Shown here piece by piece: positions 13,379 through 22,412 of a stretch of 41,965 bases of DNA (its first letter is position 1; each line of letters starts with the position of its first letter). The position numbers and the translations under genes are program-made. The stretch lies in the IMG/VR virus record IMGVR_UViG_3300048912_000043, positions 1 through 41,965 of that record. One strand, 5' to 3'. Source of the DNA: a virus. The notes under the pieces were generated by a model, which worked only from the letters and a program-made list of their open reading frames with translations, had not been told where the DNA came from and did no database searches.

Positions 13379-13417
13379 AGCCACTCTCCTGGTTGGAATT
13401 TCTACGGGGGCGGCTGG

Positions 13418-13789
13418 TCATTTCAGCACATGACCAATGCGGTCCCCGATGACGTACCAAAGGATCGTCCCGAAGATCGTCGCGGCCATGGAGATTCCGA
13501 TCGCCCGGTTCGTCCACCGGTCGTAAACGAGCTGCCGGTTCTCCATCCGTCCGACCCGGCCGAAGATCCCGCTCCCCGTCTTCCGACCGTCCTCGTTTGT
13601 GGTCTCGGTCCCGATCGCGTTCTTGAGATCCACGACCGTGGTCTTCATCCCCTGCGTGTCCATCGTGATCACGGCCACGTCTCGCACGACCTCGTCCACC
13701 TTGGACGTTAGCTGGCCGATCTGCCTTTGCACCTCAAGGACGGCTTGGAGGATGGCGCCGTGCGTGGGGTGTTCGTCTTTTGGGATCAT
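13418..13789 (-). CDS. coiled-coil protein with C-terminal membrane helix, holin candidate
   Basis: 123 residues. The N-terminal 80 residues are helical and polar (AVLEVQRQIGQLTSKVDEVV). A single hydrophobic helix lies near the C-terminus (about 95-113, IGISMAATIFGTILWYVIG). Single-helix membrane proteins of this form occur in phage lysis cassettes. Overlaps its upstream gene by 4 nt. Confidence 0.55.
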   Translation of the reverse strand: MIPKDEHPTHGAILQAVLEVQRQIGQLTSKVDEVVRDVAVITMDTQGMKTTVVDLKNAIGTETTNEDGRKTGSGIFGRVGRMENRQLVYDRWTNRAIGISMAATIFGTILWYVIGDRIGHVLK

Positions 13790-14298
13790 TGGTCTCCTCG
13801 GACTTTGACATGCCCCAGAGAACCGCGCCCGCCGAGAAGGCGAGACAGCCGACGACGAACCAAGTCGTAAACAACGCCCCCTCCTTGTGATCCAATAATC
13901 AACAACGATAGCGCGAAGTTTATATCAGCAGTCGCCCACCAGGCGACCGTCATTGACCTGCTGAAATCACCTTTCGCCAGGAACATGACGTGGACGACAC
14001 ACATCGCCGATCCAACAAAGGACAGGAGCAACTTGTAAAAGGCTTTGCGATGTACCAGCCTGGAGACGTACAGCGTCGTCATGGCCGCGTCAGTGAAGGC
14101 GGCGACCGCCACCATGGGCCTGATGTCCCTGGGCCACAGGGCCTTCGTGATGATATCCCCGACCAGGCATGTGGCCAGGGACAGCATCAGGCCTACAGTG
14201 AAGATCACTGCGTCAATATGGCGGGCGTCCCGATGCTCGGCGTAGAGCGAAAGCGCCAGGACTATCAGACAGGCCAGGATGAAGGCCGCCGTCAACAC
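13786..14298 (-). CDS. four-helix membrane protein, holin candidate
   Basis: 170 residues; the GTG start overlaps the previous stop (TAGTG). Hydrophobic stretches at about 3-19, 32-50, 58-75, 86-105 and 113-133 suggest four or five membrane helices, and a basic cytoplasmic tail follows (RRRLSRLLGGRG). Directly upstream of the lysis genes. Multi-helix holins fit, but so do other membrane roles. Confidence 0.5.
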   Translation of the reverse strand: MLTAAFILACLIVLALSLYAEHRDARHIDAVIFTVGLMLSLATCLVGDIITKALWPRDIRPMVAVAAFTDAAMTTLYVSRLVHRKAFYKLLLSFVGSAMCVVHVMFLAKGDFSRSMTVAWWATADINFALSLLIIGSQGGGVVYDLVRRRLSRLLGGRGSLGHVKVRGDQ

Positions 14299-14522
14299 TA
14301 CTCAGCGCCTCGATCTGGCGTATCCGTCCCGCCGCTGAGCGGTTGGATGATCCCCGCATCCGTGGCCTTCTTGGCGATGCGGCTCAGGTGCTCGTGGGCG
14401 AACAGCGCGCGGTCCTGGTCACGGGCGTTGCCCTTCTGGGCAATCCGGCGCTTCAGCTCGAACATGTAGACCTGAAGGCTCTCGGCGAACTCCTGATCCG
14501 AAAGCTGGGTGACGTCGGTCAT
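14298..14522 (-). CDS. small helical hypothetical protein
   Basis: 74 residues with an ACAGGAG ribosome site upstream. Charged and helical (EFAESLQVYMFELKRRIAQK). Follows a 100-bp gap containing short hairpins, perhaps the start of a lysis sub-operon. Unknown function. Confidence 0.55.
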   Translation of the reverse strand: MTDVTQLSDQEFAESLQVYMFELKRRIAQKGNARDQDRALFAHEHLSRIAKKATDAGIIQPLSGGTDTPDRGAE

Positions 14523-14627
14523 GTCGATGCTCCTGTTTGTTATGATTGTAGCTTAGCGCATGGAGCATCAGCCGCGAGCGGGAGCTTCGCGGTGATGCAC
14601 CAGCGGTCGATACGGGGGTGATGGGGT

Positions 14628-15788
14628 CTAGCTGAGCAGCGCGCGGACGATCAGACGGGCGATGTCGTAGTGACCCGAGGTGTTCGGGTGAACGCTATCC
14701 TGGATCAGGTTACCAGCGGCGGCGTAGGAGATGATTGAGCCTCGCCAGTCCAGGAGGGGGATGTCGTACTCCTGGGCGAGGTCCCACATCTGATCGACGT
14801 ACTGGCCTTGAATGGGACCGTTCCCAGCGGTGGAACTGTCGAACGACGGCGTGAGCATCCAGGCGTCGCCCGTAAGCAACGCGTTTTCGATCTGGGTCCG
14901 GATGTTGGCCTTCGAGGTCGCCAGAGCGACCGACTGACGCCAGTCGTTGATTACACCGGTTTGGAGGATGCTCAGATCAGGCGCGAAGCTATTGACCATC
15001 GCGTAGCCAGCGCCCCAGGGCGAGTTCACAGCATCGCCCCCGATCATCGCAGCCGAGGCGTTGCCCGAGATCCCGAAGTTGCAGACCCGAACCGGCTTGA
15101 CGACGCCCGTATCGTCATACGCGTCGATCGCCCTAATGCTCACCGCGCCACCGGAAGCCCAGGTCAGGGTCAGCGAGTGCGCGCCCAGCGTCACAGCGTC
15201 AACTGTCACGCTGGTCAAGCCGTTAGCCGCCGCGCAGTTCACATCGACCGGAGAACCGCCGTCCAGCGTATAGGTGAAGTGCCCATAAGCCGGGTTGCGG
15301 TCGTACCAGATGACGAATTTCGAGACGGGGTTCTTGGGCGTATAGACGTTGTTCCCGGTCGTCGTCGCTCGCCACGCCGCCCCGCCAGGGCCGCTCACGC
15401 TGACGGTCCACGCCGCGTTTCGAACCCAACGACTGTCGTTGGTGGCGATATCCGCCACGGCGATCCCGCCAGCGCCGAACCATCCATCACCCGACGCCGG
15501 GACGCCGCGATCCTTCAGCATGGCCGGCACAAACACAGGCCAGCCCATCAGATTGAGGTCAGATCGGCCGCTGCTGTCCACGGTCCGCACGGTGCTATCG
15601 CCGATGCCAGCGATGCGCCCAGGACGATCGGTGCGCCCCAGCGCCCGCCGAGCCTTCAGCGTGTTCGACGGCTTGAGATTGTAGATGTTCGGGCTCGCGA
15701 AGGCCTGCATGGCCGAGAGCGCCTTAAGCTCAGCGATGGTCGGCAGGCGAGAGCCCGTGCCGTCGAGGTCGATATAGCCGTTAGCCAT
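14628..15788 (-). CDS. SGNH/GDSL-type hydrolase, probable tail-associated esterase
   Basis: 386 residues. Block I has the nucleophile in GIGDST (Ser65). Gly and Asn blocks are visible as FGISGNAS and LQTGVINDWRQ. Block V has Asp364 and His367 in DSVHPNTSGH. These give the SGNH catalytic set. The middle (about 125-215) carries a beta-rich insert. The N-terminal 55 residues could attach it to the tail. Phage SGNH enzymes commonly deacetylate host surface polysaccharide during adsorption; the target here is unknown. Located after the fibre-like genes. Confidence 0.82.
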   Translation of the reverse strand: MANGYIDLDGTGSRLPTIAELKALSAMQAFASPNIYNLKPSNTLKARRALGRTDRPGRIAGIGDSTVRTVDSSGRSDLNLMGWPVFVPAMLKDRGVPASGDGWFGAGGIAVADIATNDSRWVRNAAWTVSVSGPGGAAWRATTTGNNVYTPKNPVSKFVIWYDRNPAYGHFTYTLDGGSPVDVNCAAANGLTSVTVDAVTLGAHSLTLTWASGGAVSIRAIDAYDDTGVVKPVRVCNFGISGNASAAMIGGDAVNSPWGAGYAMVNSFAPDLSILQTGVINDWRQSVALATSKANIRTQIENALLTGDAWMLTPSFDSSTAGNGPIQGQYVDQMWDLAQEYDIPLLDWRGSIISYAAAGNLIQDSVHPNTSGHYDIARLIVRALLS

Positions 15789-15948
15789 TGGAAGCCACCA
15801 CGACGAGGGGTTGCGAAAGAACGCGGATGGCCTGGCCGGTCACGCGCAGGGCGGAGCCGCCGAAAACGCGCCAGGGCGCCCCACCACCCTTGGTAAGGGC
15901 GGCAAGGGACGGCCGGACGACGCCGGAAACGACAGGTCGGATGATCAT
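15781..15948 (-). CDS. small linker-like protein (55 aa)
   Basis: ATG 15948 in an ATGA overlap with the upstream stop; its end overlaps the SGNH start. 55 residues, hydrophobic and Val/Gly-rich (VVSGVVRPSLAALTKGGG). Position and tight overlaps support a real gene, perhaps a tail structural piece. No family recognised. Confidence 0.6.
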   Translation of the reverse strand: MIIRPVVSGVVRPSLAALTKGGGAPWRVFGGSALRVTGQAIRVLSQPLVVVASNG

Positions 15949-16256
15949 TGGCTGATCCGGTAGGTCGCCGTCCCCGAGGTATATGCGGTGCAGTTCAGGC
16001 GGTAGATCACGCCAGGCTCGGGCTCTTCGGCGATCACCGAGAACGGCGCCGTCCAGCTCGCCGTCGTCCCAGAGGCGTCACTTGAACAGACGAACCAGGT
16101 CGTTCCATTGTCGAACGAGCGCTCCAGTTGGACGGTCGCGACAAAGGTCCCAGAGACGGAGACGTTGAAGCCGTTTGCAGTGTTGCGTTGGGCGACCAAG
16201 GGCGCGAAGGGCGCCGACTGGCCGGTAGCGGTAAACGAGCCGGTGACGTTCGCCAT
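15945..16256 (-). CDS. small beta-rich phage structural protein
   Basis: 103 residues with AGGAGACAAG upstream. Strand-rich with a FVATVQLERSFDNGTTWF stretch (about 38-55), a form I know from many small phage proteins next to tail genes. Probably a virion component. First gene after the terminator at 16281. Confidence 0.65.
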   Translation of the reverse strand: MANVTGSFTATGQSAPFAPLVAQRNTANGFNVSVSGTFVATVQLERSFDNGTTWFVCSSDASGTTASWTAPFSVIAEEPEPGVIYRLNCTAYTSGTATYRISQ

Positions 16257-16280
16257 GCTCTTGTCTCCTCAGGGTCAAAG

Positions 16281-16306
16281 AAAAACCCCGGCTGTTGACC
16301 GGGGCT
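16281..16306 (-). terminator. rho-independent terminator after ejection-protein genes
   Basis: On the minus strand AGCCCCGGTCAACAGCCGGGGTTTTT has a strong stem (CCCCGG/CCGGGG, loop TCAACAG) and a T-run of five. It ends the main structural transcript just after the 581-residue protein and before the tail-esterase cassette. Confidence 0.85.
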
Positions 16307-16388
16307 TGGGTGTGGTAGAGGCAGGGCTTGCGCTTCTGCCTGATGCTGTTTTGGTTCTTGAACTCGCCAGACCCGGTCGGGGCGGCGG

Positions 16389-18134
16389 TTATTGCTGCTG
16401 TTGTTCTTGTGCAGCCGCCGGCATGGCGATCGGTAGCGAAGCTCCTGAGCGCGGCACCTGAGCGAGATATTCCTGAAGAGCTACGATTTTGGGGTCGAAC
16501 TTGGCCAGGGCGGCCAATTGAGCCTGTGCCTGGGAAACCTGGGCTGGAGAAGCCGTCGCCGGAAGCGCCTCAATGACCTTGCGGGCGCTCAGGAAGTAAG
16601 GCGTGGCCGCGCCGCCGACCCCGGCCGCAATAGCCCCGGCAAGCGCGGGCTCTTTCGTGGCCAGGGCGCCAAGTCCGGCGATCCCGCCCTGTGTCATCAG
16701 AGCGTTAGCTGTGCCCGGATTTCCGTAGCTGTCCGGTATCATCCGCGACGCCGCCGTGGCGATGTCCTGCAACTGCCCCTGCCCCTTGCCCGCTACGTTG
16801 ACGCCGCGCAGTTTAGCGGACGCTCTTACCTGGCTATTCAATTGACCAGGAAGAAAGACGCCGCCTCGGTTGCTCGCCGATGCAGCTGCCTTGTTCATGA
16901 TCTTGTAGATCGACCAGCCCTTGTCAGCCTTCGCGATCATCTCGCCAGCGACAGGGTCCGAGCGCTGAATAAGGCCCATGACAGCACGGCGCGCGTCACC
17001 GAACATGTCGGCCAAGGTTTCATCCCCTCGACGCGCGGCAGCCCCTTGGAGTTTACCGAGCTCGGAGTGGATATCCTTGACCTTCTCGCCCGTAAGGCCT
17101 GGCTGCTGGAGGCGATTAAGTCTGTTGCTGATGGCCCTGTTGTAGAGGTTGGCGCTCTCGTCGGTGAGGTCGATGGATCGTTGCCCAATGGCTGCAAAAT
17201 CTGTCGCCAAAGCTTCGTCGGCGACGGGAGCCGGAACCATCTTGATCGCCTGATCATAGACCTTGGACAGTTCATTATCCACGTGCTGGACCATGTCGAA
17301 GCCAGGCTTGATGTCCTTCGGGACCTTTCCTCCGATAGGTTCTAGCGCCTTCAACGCCACACCTCGGTTTAGCTGCTCGATCTGGCGAGAGCGCGCCCCG
17401 CTGATAGCCGTTTCCATAACCGGCGCGCGCGCCGCGAGGTCTTCTAGTTTTTTGGCTCCTGGCCCCATGCGCTGGGGAATGGTGGTTTGCACGCCAATGT
17501 CCTTAAGCACTTGGGCATCCATTGCTGGCCCCGTGAGCTTCTTTGGTGGCGTATAGCCTTGAGGAAGGCGCGGGCCACTCATCCCCACGGGTCCGCGCGC
17601 TGGCATGGCGCCAGCCAGCGCCGCGCTAAGGTCGCTGTTGATGCGTCCTACGGCCTCTTGTCCGGATAGCTTGCGTGGCGGCGCCGGACCCTTCCCGTCT
17701 AGAATGCTACGGACGCCGCTGGCAAGGCTCGTCGGCTGGTAGGTTGGTAGGCCAGAGTTCACAACTGCTTGGGCAATTGGCTTTGTCACGACATTCTGCG
17801 CGCCAGCCAGCGGTGATGTCACTAGCCCGGCCAACTCCAAGAGACTGGGCCCCCGGTTGGCTTTGACATCCTGTGGCGTTCGGGCGTTCAGCATTGAACC
17901 GAACTTTTGCGACACGTTGCGCCAAGAACCGGCGATCGGCTCGACAAAGTTCTCAACGGGATTGGTGAAGGGAACGCCCGTAGGCGCGCTGGGCGCGGCC
18001 GTAGTCGAGGGAGCTTCACGCAACGAAGCCGCATTCAGGCCCTCCGACGCCAAGTAGGTGTCGATTTCCTGCTCACTGGCGCCGCCATCAATCATGCGAC
18101 CGACGTTGCGCTTGGCCTTTGCAATGTCAGTCAT
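16389..18134 (-). CDS. large internal virion (ejection-type) protein
   Basis: 581 residues. Ala/Gly-rich with disordered Pro-rich N-terminal stretches, long helices in the middle (LNRLQQPGLTGEKVKDIH) and an Ala-rich C-terminal half ending in poly-Gln. It is the third of three consecutive proteins in the place and size order of podovirus ejection proteins (as in T7 gp14-16 or P22 gp7/20/16). Such proteins are injected to form a DNA channel. No sequence motif proves this. Confidence 0.6.
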   Translation of the reverse strand: MTDIAKAKRNVGRMIDGGASEQEIDTYLASEGLNAASLREAPSTTAAPSAPTGVPFTNPVENFVEPIAGSWRNVSQKFGSMLNARTPQDVKANRGPSLLELAGLVTSPLAGAQNVVTKPIAQAVVNSGLPTYQPTSLASGVRSILDGKGPAPPRKLSGQEAVGRINSDLSAALAGAMPARGPVGMSGPRLPQGYTPPKKLTGPAMDAQVLKDIGVQTTIPQRMGPGAKKLEDLAARAPVMETAISGARSRQIEQLNRGVALKALEPIGGKVPKDIKPGFDMVQHVDNELSKVYDQAIKMVPAPVADEALATDFAAIGQRSIDLTDESANLYNRAISNRLNRLQQPGLTGEKVKDIHSELGKLQGAAARRGDETLADMFGDARRAVMGLIQRSDPVAGEMIAKADKGWSIYKIMNKAAASASNRGGVFLPGQLNSQVRASAKLRGVNVAGKGQGQLQDIATAASRMIPDSYGNPGTANALMTQGGIAGLGALATKEPALAGAIAAGVGGAATPYFLSARKVIEALPATASPAQVSQAQAQLAALAKFDPKIVALQEYLAQVPRSGASLPIAMPAAAQEQQQQ

Positions 18135-18137
18135 GAC

Positions 18138-19280
18138 CTACTCCAGGCCGTATTTCTTCTTGAGCGAGGCCGCGTCAGCCTTGCGAGGCGGGCCACTGAA
18201 AGCGGTCGAAGGAAGGCCTTGGGCGGATGGGACACTCTGGAAAGCCTCGGCGCCACGCTGCTGAAACTTCTTGATCTGAGACTGTGCGCGCTGCTGCTGA
18301 ATGTTGATCAGGCGATCAATGGTCTTGGCGTCGAGGTTGATCGAACCGCCCGCAACCTTCGCTGCGAATTCCCGGTCAGCGTTCGAGATGCCCGTGCCCG
18401 AACCAAGCTGCTTGGCGATGTTGAGCACCTGTTGGCCCATGACAGCCTGAAAAGCCTCAGTGTTGGCTACCTTGTCGCGGATACCAGGATTGACCAGAGC
18501 GGCGACCTTGCCGAGAGCTAGACGGGCATCAGCGGCCGCGCCGGTGTACATGCCCTTCCCTAGCATATCTTTGGCTTGGCTTAGCGTCGTCATGGCTTCG
18601 TCAGCGGTGTCCGCAACGTCGCGGGATTTTGAGAGATCTTGCGCGTATTGCGTGGCGAACGCCTCGGCAAACTTGTTTTGCGCCGGCAGGGTGATTGGCA
18701 CGTTGACGCGCGTTGCACCGCTCGCCGCCTTCTGCAGCGAGAAGTTCTTGTACCCCGGATCAACGTCAAAGCCGACGACACGGCCCTGGTCGTCCATGCG
18801 CGGTAGAAAGCCCTCCGGCGTCATCTTGGCGACGTAGTCTTGAGCATCCCGCTGGGCGGTCTGTCCTTCGGCGATTGACGGCCCGCGCGCACCGGTCGCC
18901 GTGTAACCGGTCGGCGTTTGCGTGCCGTAGATCCCGGCGTCCACCACAAGCTTGGGGGCCGTTAGGAAGCCCTGGCCTGGGATAAAGCGGCTATCGCCAC
19001 CACTCACGTTTGCAGCTTCAAAGCCGCTAGCGCGAGCCTTGGCCCATTCTGTTGGGTTGGCGCGGTAGAGGGCAAGTTCGCGCGGATCGGTGATGGTAGA
19101 AGCAATTTGAGCGTCGAGAGCGCGATTTCCGAGTCCTGAGCGGACCTTCTGAATATTGCCACCCTGGCCGCCGCCCAATGCAGCGCCCGTGTCCGACAAC
19201 GTCGCTCCAATCAGCGCCCAGCGGTCTGCGGCTTGTTGTTGCTGCTCAGACGTGAGGTTTTTTCGGCTGAACAGGCCCAT
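18138..19280 (-). CDS. internal virion (ejection-type) protein
   Basis: 380 residues. Gln/Ala-rich helical ends flank a domain with many Gly and Asp (about 90-150). The C-terminus is Lys-rich. It starts in a TAATG overlap with the previous gene. Adjacent to two similar-looking proteins, suggesting a three-part ejectosome. Confidence 0.6.
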   Translation of the reverse strand: MGLFSRKNLTSEQQQQAADRWALIGATLSDTGAALGGGQGGNIQKVRSGLGNRALDAQIASTITDPRELALYRANPTEWAKARASGFEAANVSGGDSRFIPGQGFLTAPKLVVDAGIYGTQTPTGYTATGARGPSIAEGQTAQRDAQDYVAKMTPEGFLPRMDDQGRVVGFDVDPGYKNFSLQKAASGATRVNVPITLPAQNKFAEAFATQYAQDLSKSRDVADTADEAMTTLSQAKDMLGKGMYTGAAADARLALGKVAALVNPGIRDKVANTEAFQAVMGQQVLNIAKQLGSGTGISNADREFAAKVAGGSINLDAKTIDRLINIQQQRAQSQIKKFQQRGAEAFQSVPSAQGLPSTAFSGPPRKADAASLKKKYGLE

Positions 19281-20281
19281 TACTTCACTCCGAAGCCGAG
19301 AGCGCCAAGGCCCGAGGTCAGCGACCCCGCCGCCCCCAGAATTCCCGCCAAAGACCCGAGCGGATCGCTCGACTTGGTTACACTCGTCGAATTGCTCGTG
19401 CCCGTGCCCTGGTTCGTCTGGCTGGTGAACGCGCCGATCGGGATCTGGCCATTGAGCGCGCCGAGCAGTTGCAGGAAGGTCGGCGTCGCGTTGAGCTGGC
19501 TTTGGGTGATCGCCTGTTGTTGGCCGCCAAGATCACCGAGCAGACCGATATCCGCCCGCTGGCTCGACCCCTGCGCCTCGCCAAGGCTTCCAAGTAGCCC
19601 GGCGGATTGGAGCTTGCGTGCGGCGGCGTTGTCCTGCTGTCCCGCGTTGAACATGGCGCCTTGGTTCATGGCGCCCATACTGGCCAAGGCGGCTTGCTGA
19701 CGCATCTGGGCTTCCTGCGCAGCCAGGGTGGCGGCCTTGTCGAAGGCGTCGTAGCGCAATTGGCCCGACGTTGTCGCGCGACCACGGGTCAGCGCATCGG
19801 CTAACTCCGCCTCCTTAAACACGCTGCGGTCGCTGTTGAAGGCCTTGTTCGCGGTAGCTGCGGCTTTGGCGGCTGCAGTTTGCCGACCGGCGCCATAATC
19901 GTAGTCCGCCAAGGTCGCGCCAACCAGGTCGTTCAGGCCCGCGTTCATGAACTTCTCGATACCGCCGTTATCGAGGATGCTCGTCCCGCCGTAGGTCGAA
20001 ACCCCAGCAGTGTTGGCGGGCGCGTTCCCGGCGGCGGTGGCGGCCGTCCCGGCCTGATCGAACAGAGATTGCCACCCCCCAAGGTTCCCGGCCTGGCTGA
20101 AGGCCTGTGTCTGGAGCTGCGACGGCCCGGCGACGTAGGACGACGGATCGGTCTTGCCGAAGTCAGCGATCTGCTGGCCCAACTGCTGATAGTTGTTGCT
20201 GAGCCAAGGCGCGACCGTGGGCGTGCTCGTGGTGAGCGTGTTGGTCGTGCTGTTTTCAGTCGTCTTGGATTTCTTGTTCAC
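19280..20281 (-). CDS. internal virion (ejection-type) protein
   Basis: 333 residues. The N-terminus is Ser/Thr-rich and disordered, the middle a long Ala/Gln helix (AKAAATANKAFNSDRSVF), and the last 40 residues a Gly/Leu-rich hydrophobic stretch (LAGILGAAGSLTSGLGALG) that could enter a membrane. GTG start in a GTGA overlap. Fits the first ejection protein of a podovirus. Confidence 0.6.
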   Translation of the reverse strand: MNKKSKTTENSTTNTLTTSTPTVAPWLSNNYQQLGQQIADFGKTDPSSYVAGPSQLQTQAFSQAGNLGGWQSLFDQAGTAATAAGNAPANTAGVSTYGGTSILDNGGIEKFMNAGLNDLVGATLADYDYGAGRQTAAAKAAATANKAFNSDRSVFKEAELADALTRGRATTSGQLRYDAFDKAATLAAQEAQMRQQAALASMGAMNQGAMFNAGQQDNAAARKLQSAGLLGSLGEAQGSSQRADIGLLGDLGGQQQAITQSQLNATPTFLQLLGALNGQIPIGAFTSQTNQGTGTSNSTSVTKSSDPLGSLAGILGAAGSLTSGLGALGFGVK

Positions 20282-20631
20282 AGCATCTTCCTCAACTCGC
20301 CGTCGATGACCTCAAAACCACGCTTGCGGAGCACCCTGGACCAACCCAGGCGACCGTCGATGGACGTGTAGGCGCAGCCCAGAGCCCGCGCGTGCGCGTT
20401 GACGCCGGGCTCCAGACTGATCAGCTCGGATAGGTTTCCAGCCCCTAGCCAGAGATGCAGGAAGCGGTGTGTAGGAGTCTGTTCCAGGGTCGAGACAAGC
20501 GCGCATCGCTCCCCGGCCCAGAGCATCGCCCTGCCCGTCGCCAATTCCTGTTCCAGATCCTCGATCGTGTAGTTCTCGTGGGACCGCGCCAGGGCCTTCC
20601 GAAGCCGTTCCCGCATCTCCTGTGGCGTCAT
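20278..20631 (-). CDS. GNAT-fold-like phage protein
   Basis: 117 residues. Helix-strand order with LWLGAGNLSELISLEPGVNAHARALGCA resembles small phage proteins of GNAT-like fold found by the tail hub gene. The last residues (GWSRVLRKRGF) match the closing pattern of those proteins. Whether it has acyltransferase activity is unknown; it may help assembly. 4-nt overlaps on both sides. Confidence 0.6.
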   Translation of the reverse strand: MTPQEMRERLRKALARSHENYTIEDLEQELATGRAMLWAGERCALVSTLEQTPTHRFLHLWLGAGNLSELISLEPGVNAHARALGCAYTSIDGRLGWSRVLRKRGFEVIDGELRKML

Positions 20632-22412
20632 CGATCCCCGGCCAGGACCGCGTCGAATAGCGGCACGCCTTGACGCGCAAAGCTGGGAGCTGAGTTACCC
20701 GACCACGTGATGCGGACCATCCGGCCCGTAACGCGAAGGTCGTACTTCTCTTCGCCGGAGACCGTCGTGTAAGGACCGTTGCTGGTCAGGGTCGATTGTG
20801 GGTAGAGGCCGGTCTCGATGGTGACGTGCACCGGGCCAATCTGGTCCTTCAAGTCAGGCCAGAAGCCCCGGATCGCCATGACCCTGGCGTCTTCCGTCAG
20901 GGCGAAATACGAACTCCGGATGCTCCATGAGAGCGCCGAGCCGTCCGCCGAGCTGCCCTTCTCGTGCAGATAGACCATCCCGCCATAGGTCACGCCGATC
21001 GGGTATTGATCAGAGGCCGCGCCGCTGTCTGAATATGCCGTTCGGGCGATATCGCCCAAAGAGGCCGTCACTCCATCCATCGACAAGGCCACGTAGCGGC
21101 TGATCTCGTTCCCATCACGCGCGTCAGCGTAGAAGAACCAAACCTCGTTGAACTTGGTGTTGGTAGCGGCGACAATCTTGTCATTCTGGCTGGGCGCCAG
21201 ATTGTTGACCACGTCATCGCCAACCATGACGTTGAGCTGTTGCGGGACACCACCCACCGGACAGGCAAAGAAACGTCCCTGAGGCGTCAGCCAGTAGGCC
21301 GTCTGCCCTGCCACTGCCGCCGCGCCTGGACCGATCAGGCCGCAATTGTCACCGACCTGCTCAAACACCCACGGCTGGCTTTCATCACCCGTGAACCGGC
21401 CCACGTGAAGCGCTGAATTCGTCCAGACAAAGACGTAATCGCCGACCACCCGGCCGGCGACGATGAAGGACCCGCCTTCCAGGATCACTTGCTCGGCGAG
21501 GTTGTCGCTCTCCGGGACCCAGACAGTGGGGAAGTCCGGATCCGTAAACCGGATTGCCATCGGATTGAAGGTCCCCGACGACGCCATGTTGCAGCCTAGC
21601 GCCATGATTTGGCGTTGAGCCGTCACCAGGGCGTATGTCACTTGCGCCGGGGCGTTGTCGATCGGTGCGGCCCTCACGCCCGTGTCGTTTTCCCACAGAT
21701 AGATCGTGCCGCCTCGAAAGCCGGCCACGACGTTTTCACCACGGTTCGAGAGCGACCACGTCGCAGGATAGAAGGAAGCCGTCGAAGGCGCCGAGTAGTA
21801 GCCCGTCGAATAGGTCCCCGTGCCGTAGCCCGCCCCGCCCGTACCGTCGATCGCGCCACCCGTCCAGGCCCGCTGCGGTGTCACGGTGACGTCCGCTCCG
21901 CCTCCCGTCGCCGTGCTGGTGGCGTTCGAAGTAAAGGCGAAGGTAAACGTGTCCGTCGTCGTCGCGGTGATTGTGAACGTGCCGTTGGGCGTGATCCCCC
22001 CTACCGCTGTAGCCCCGGCTATGACCACACTATCGCCGATAATGTAGGGATGCCCCGCCCGGGTTACGACGACGTTCGGCGTCGCATTCGTCACTGAGAG
22101 CGGGTTTGAACCTAATGCGACCTTTGGCAACGCCAGGGTTGGGGTGATGTCGTACAGGACGTAGTCGTTCAGCAACGACAGATGATCGTGCTGTCCGAAC
22201 GCGATGTTCTGGACGAAGCTGTTGTCCCGGAATGGCAGCACAGATCGACAAACACCCGGAAGTGTCCCGGTATAGTAGCTCTCCCAACCGCCGACCGTCT
22301 GCCACTTGCTCTTCCAGAACCGCACATTGTTGCCGTAATCGAATGAGCCAGGATAGCTGTTCGACGTGTCGTCGGTATTGATCCCCGGCGGAATATCGAT
22401 GCGGAAGCGCAT
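20628..22412 (-). CDS. tail hub/stabilisation protein, P22 gp10-like position
   Basis: 594 residues. It starts with a short N-terminal strand region (RFRIDIPPGINTDD) and contains a repeated-strand beta-propeller-like body. A Thr-rich insert (about 100-180, ending TPQRAW) resembles the small FCCH-type domains found in phage tail proteins. Its place between fibre and ejection genes, next to the GNAT-like gene, is that of the podovirus hub that seals the portal. Confidence 0.65.
   Translation of the reverse strand: MRFRIDIPPGINTDDTSNSYPGSFDYGNNVRFWKSKWQTVGGWESYYTGTLPGVCRSVLPFRDNSFVQNIAFGQHDHLSLLNDYVLYDITPTLALPKVALGSNPLSVTNATPNVVVTRAGHPYIIGDSVVIAGATAVGGITPNGTFTITATTTDTFTFAFTSNATSTATGGGADVTVTPQRAWTGGAIDGTGGAGYGTGTYSTGYYSAPSTASFYPATWSLSNRGENVVAGFRGGTIYLWENDTGVRAAPIDNAPAQVTYALVTAQRQIMALGCNMASSGTFNPMAIRFTDPDFPTVWVPESDNLAEQVILEGGSFIVAGRVVGDYVFVWTNSALHVGRFTGDESQPWVFEQVGDNCGLIGPGAAAVAGQTAYWLTPQGRFFACPVGGVPQQLNVMVGDDVVNNLAPSQNDKIVAATNTKFNEVWFFYADARDGNEISRYVALSMDGVTASLGDIARTAYSDSGAASDQYPIGVTYGGMVYLHEKGSSADGSALSWSIRSSYFALTEDARVMAIRGFWPDLKDQIGPVHVTIETGLYPQSTLTSNGPYTTVSGEEKYDLRVTGRMVRITWSGNSAPSFARQGVPLFDAVLAGDR

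Noticed and set aside
14808-15896. 362-residue plus-strand ORF opposite the SGNH gene
   Set aside because: Arg-rich antisense shadow; the minus strand carries the full SGNH motif set.
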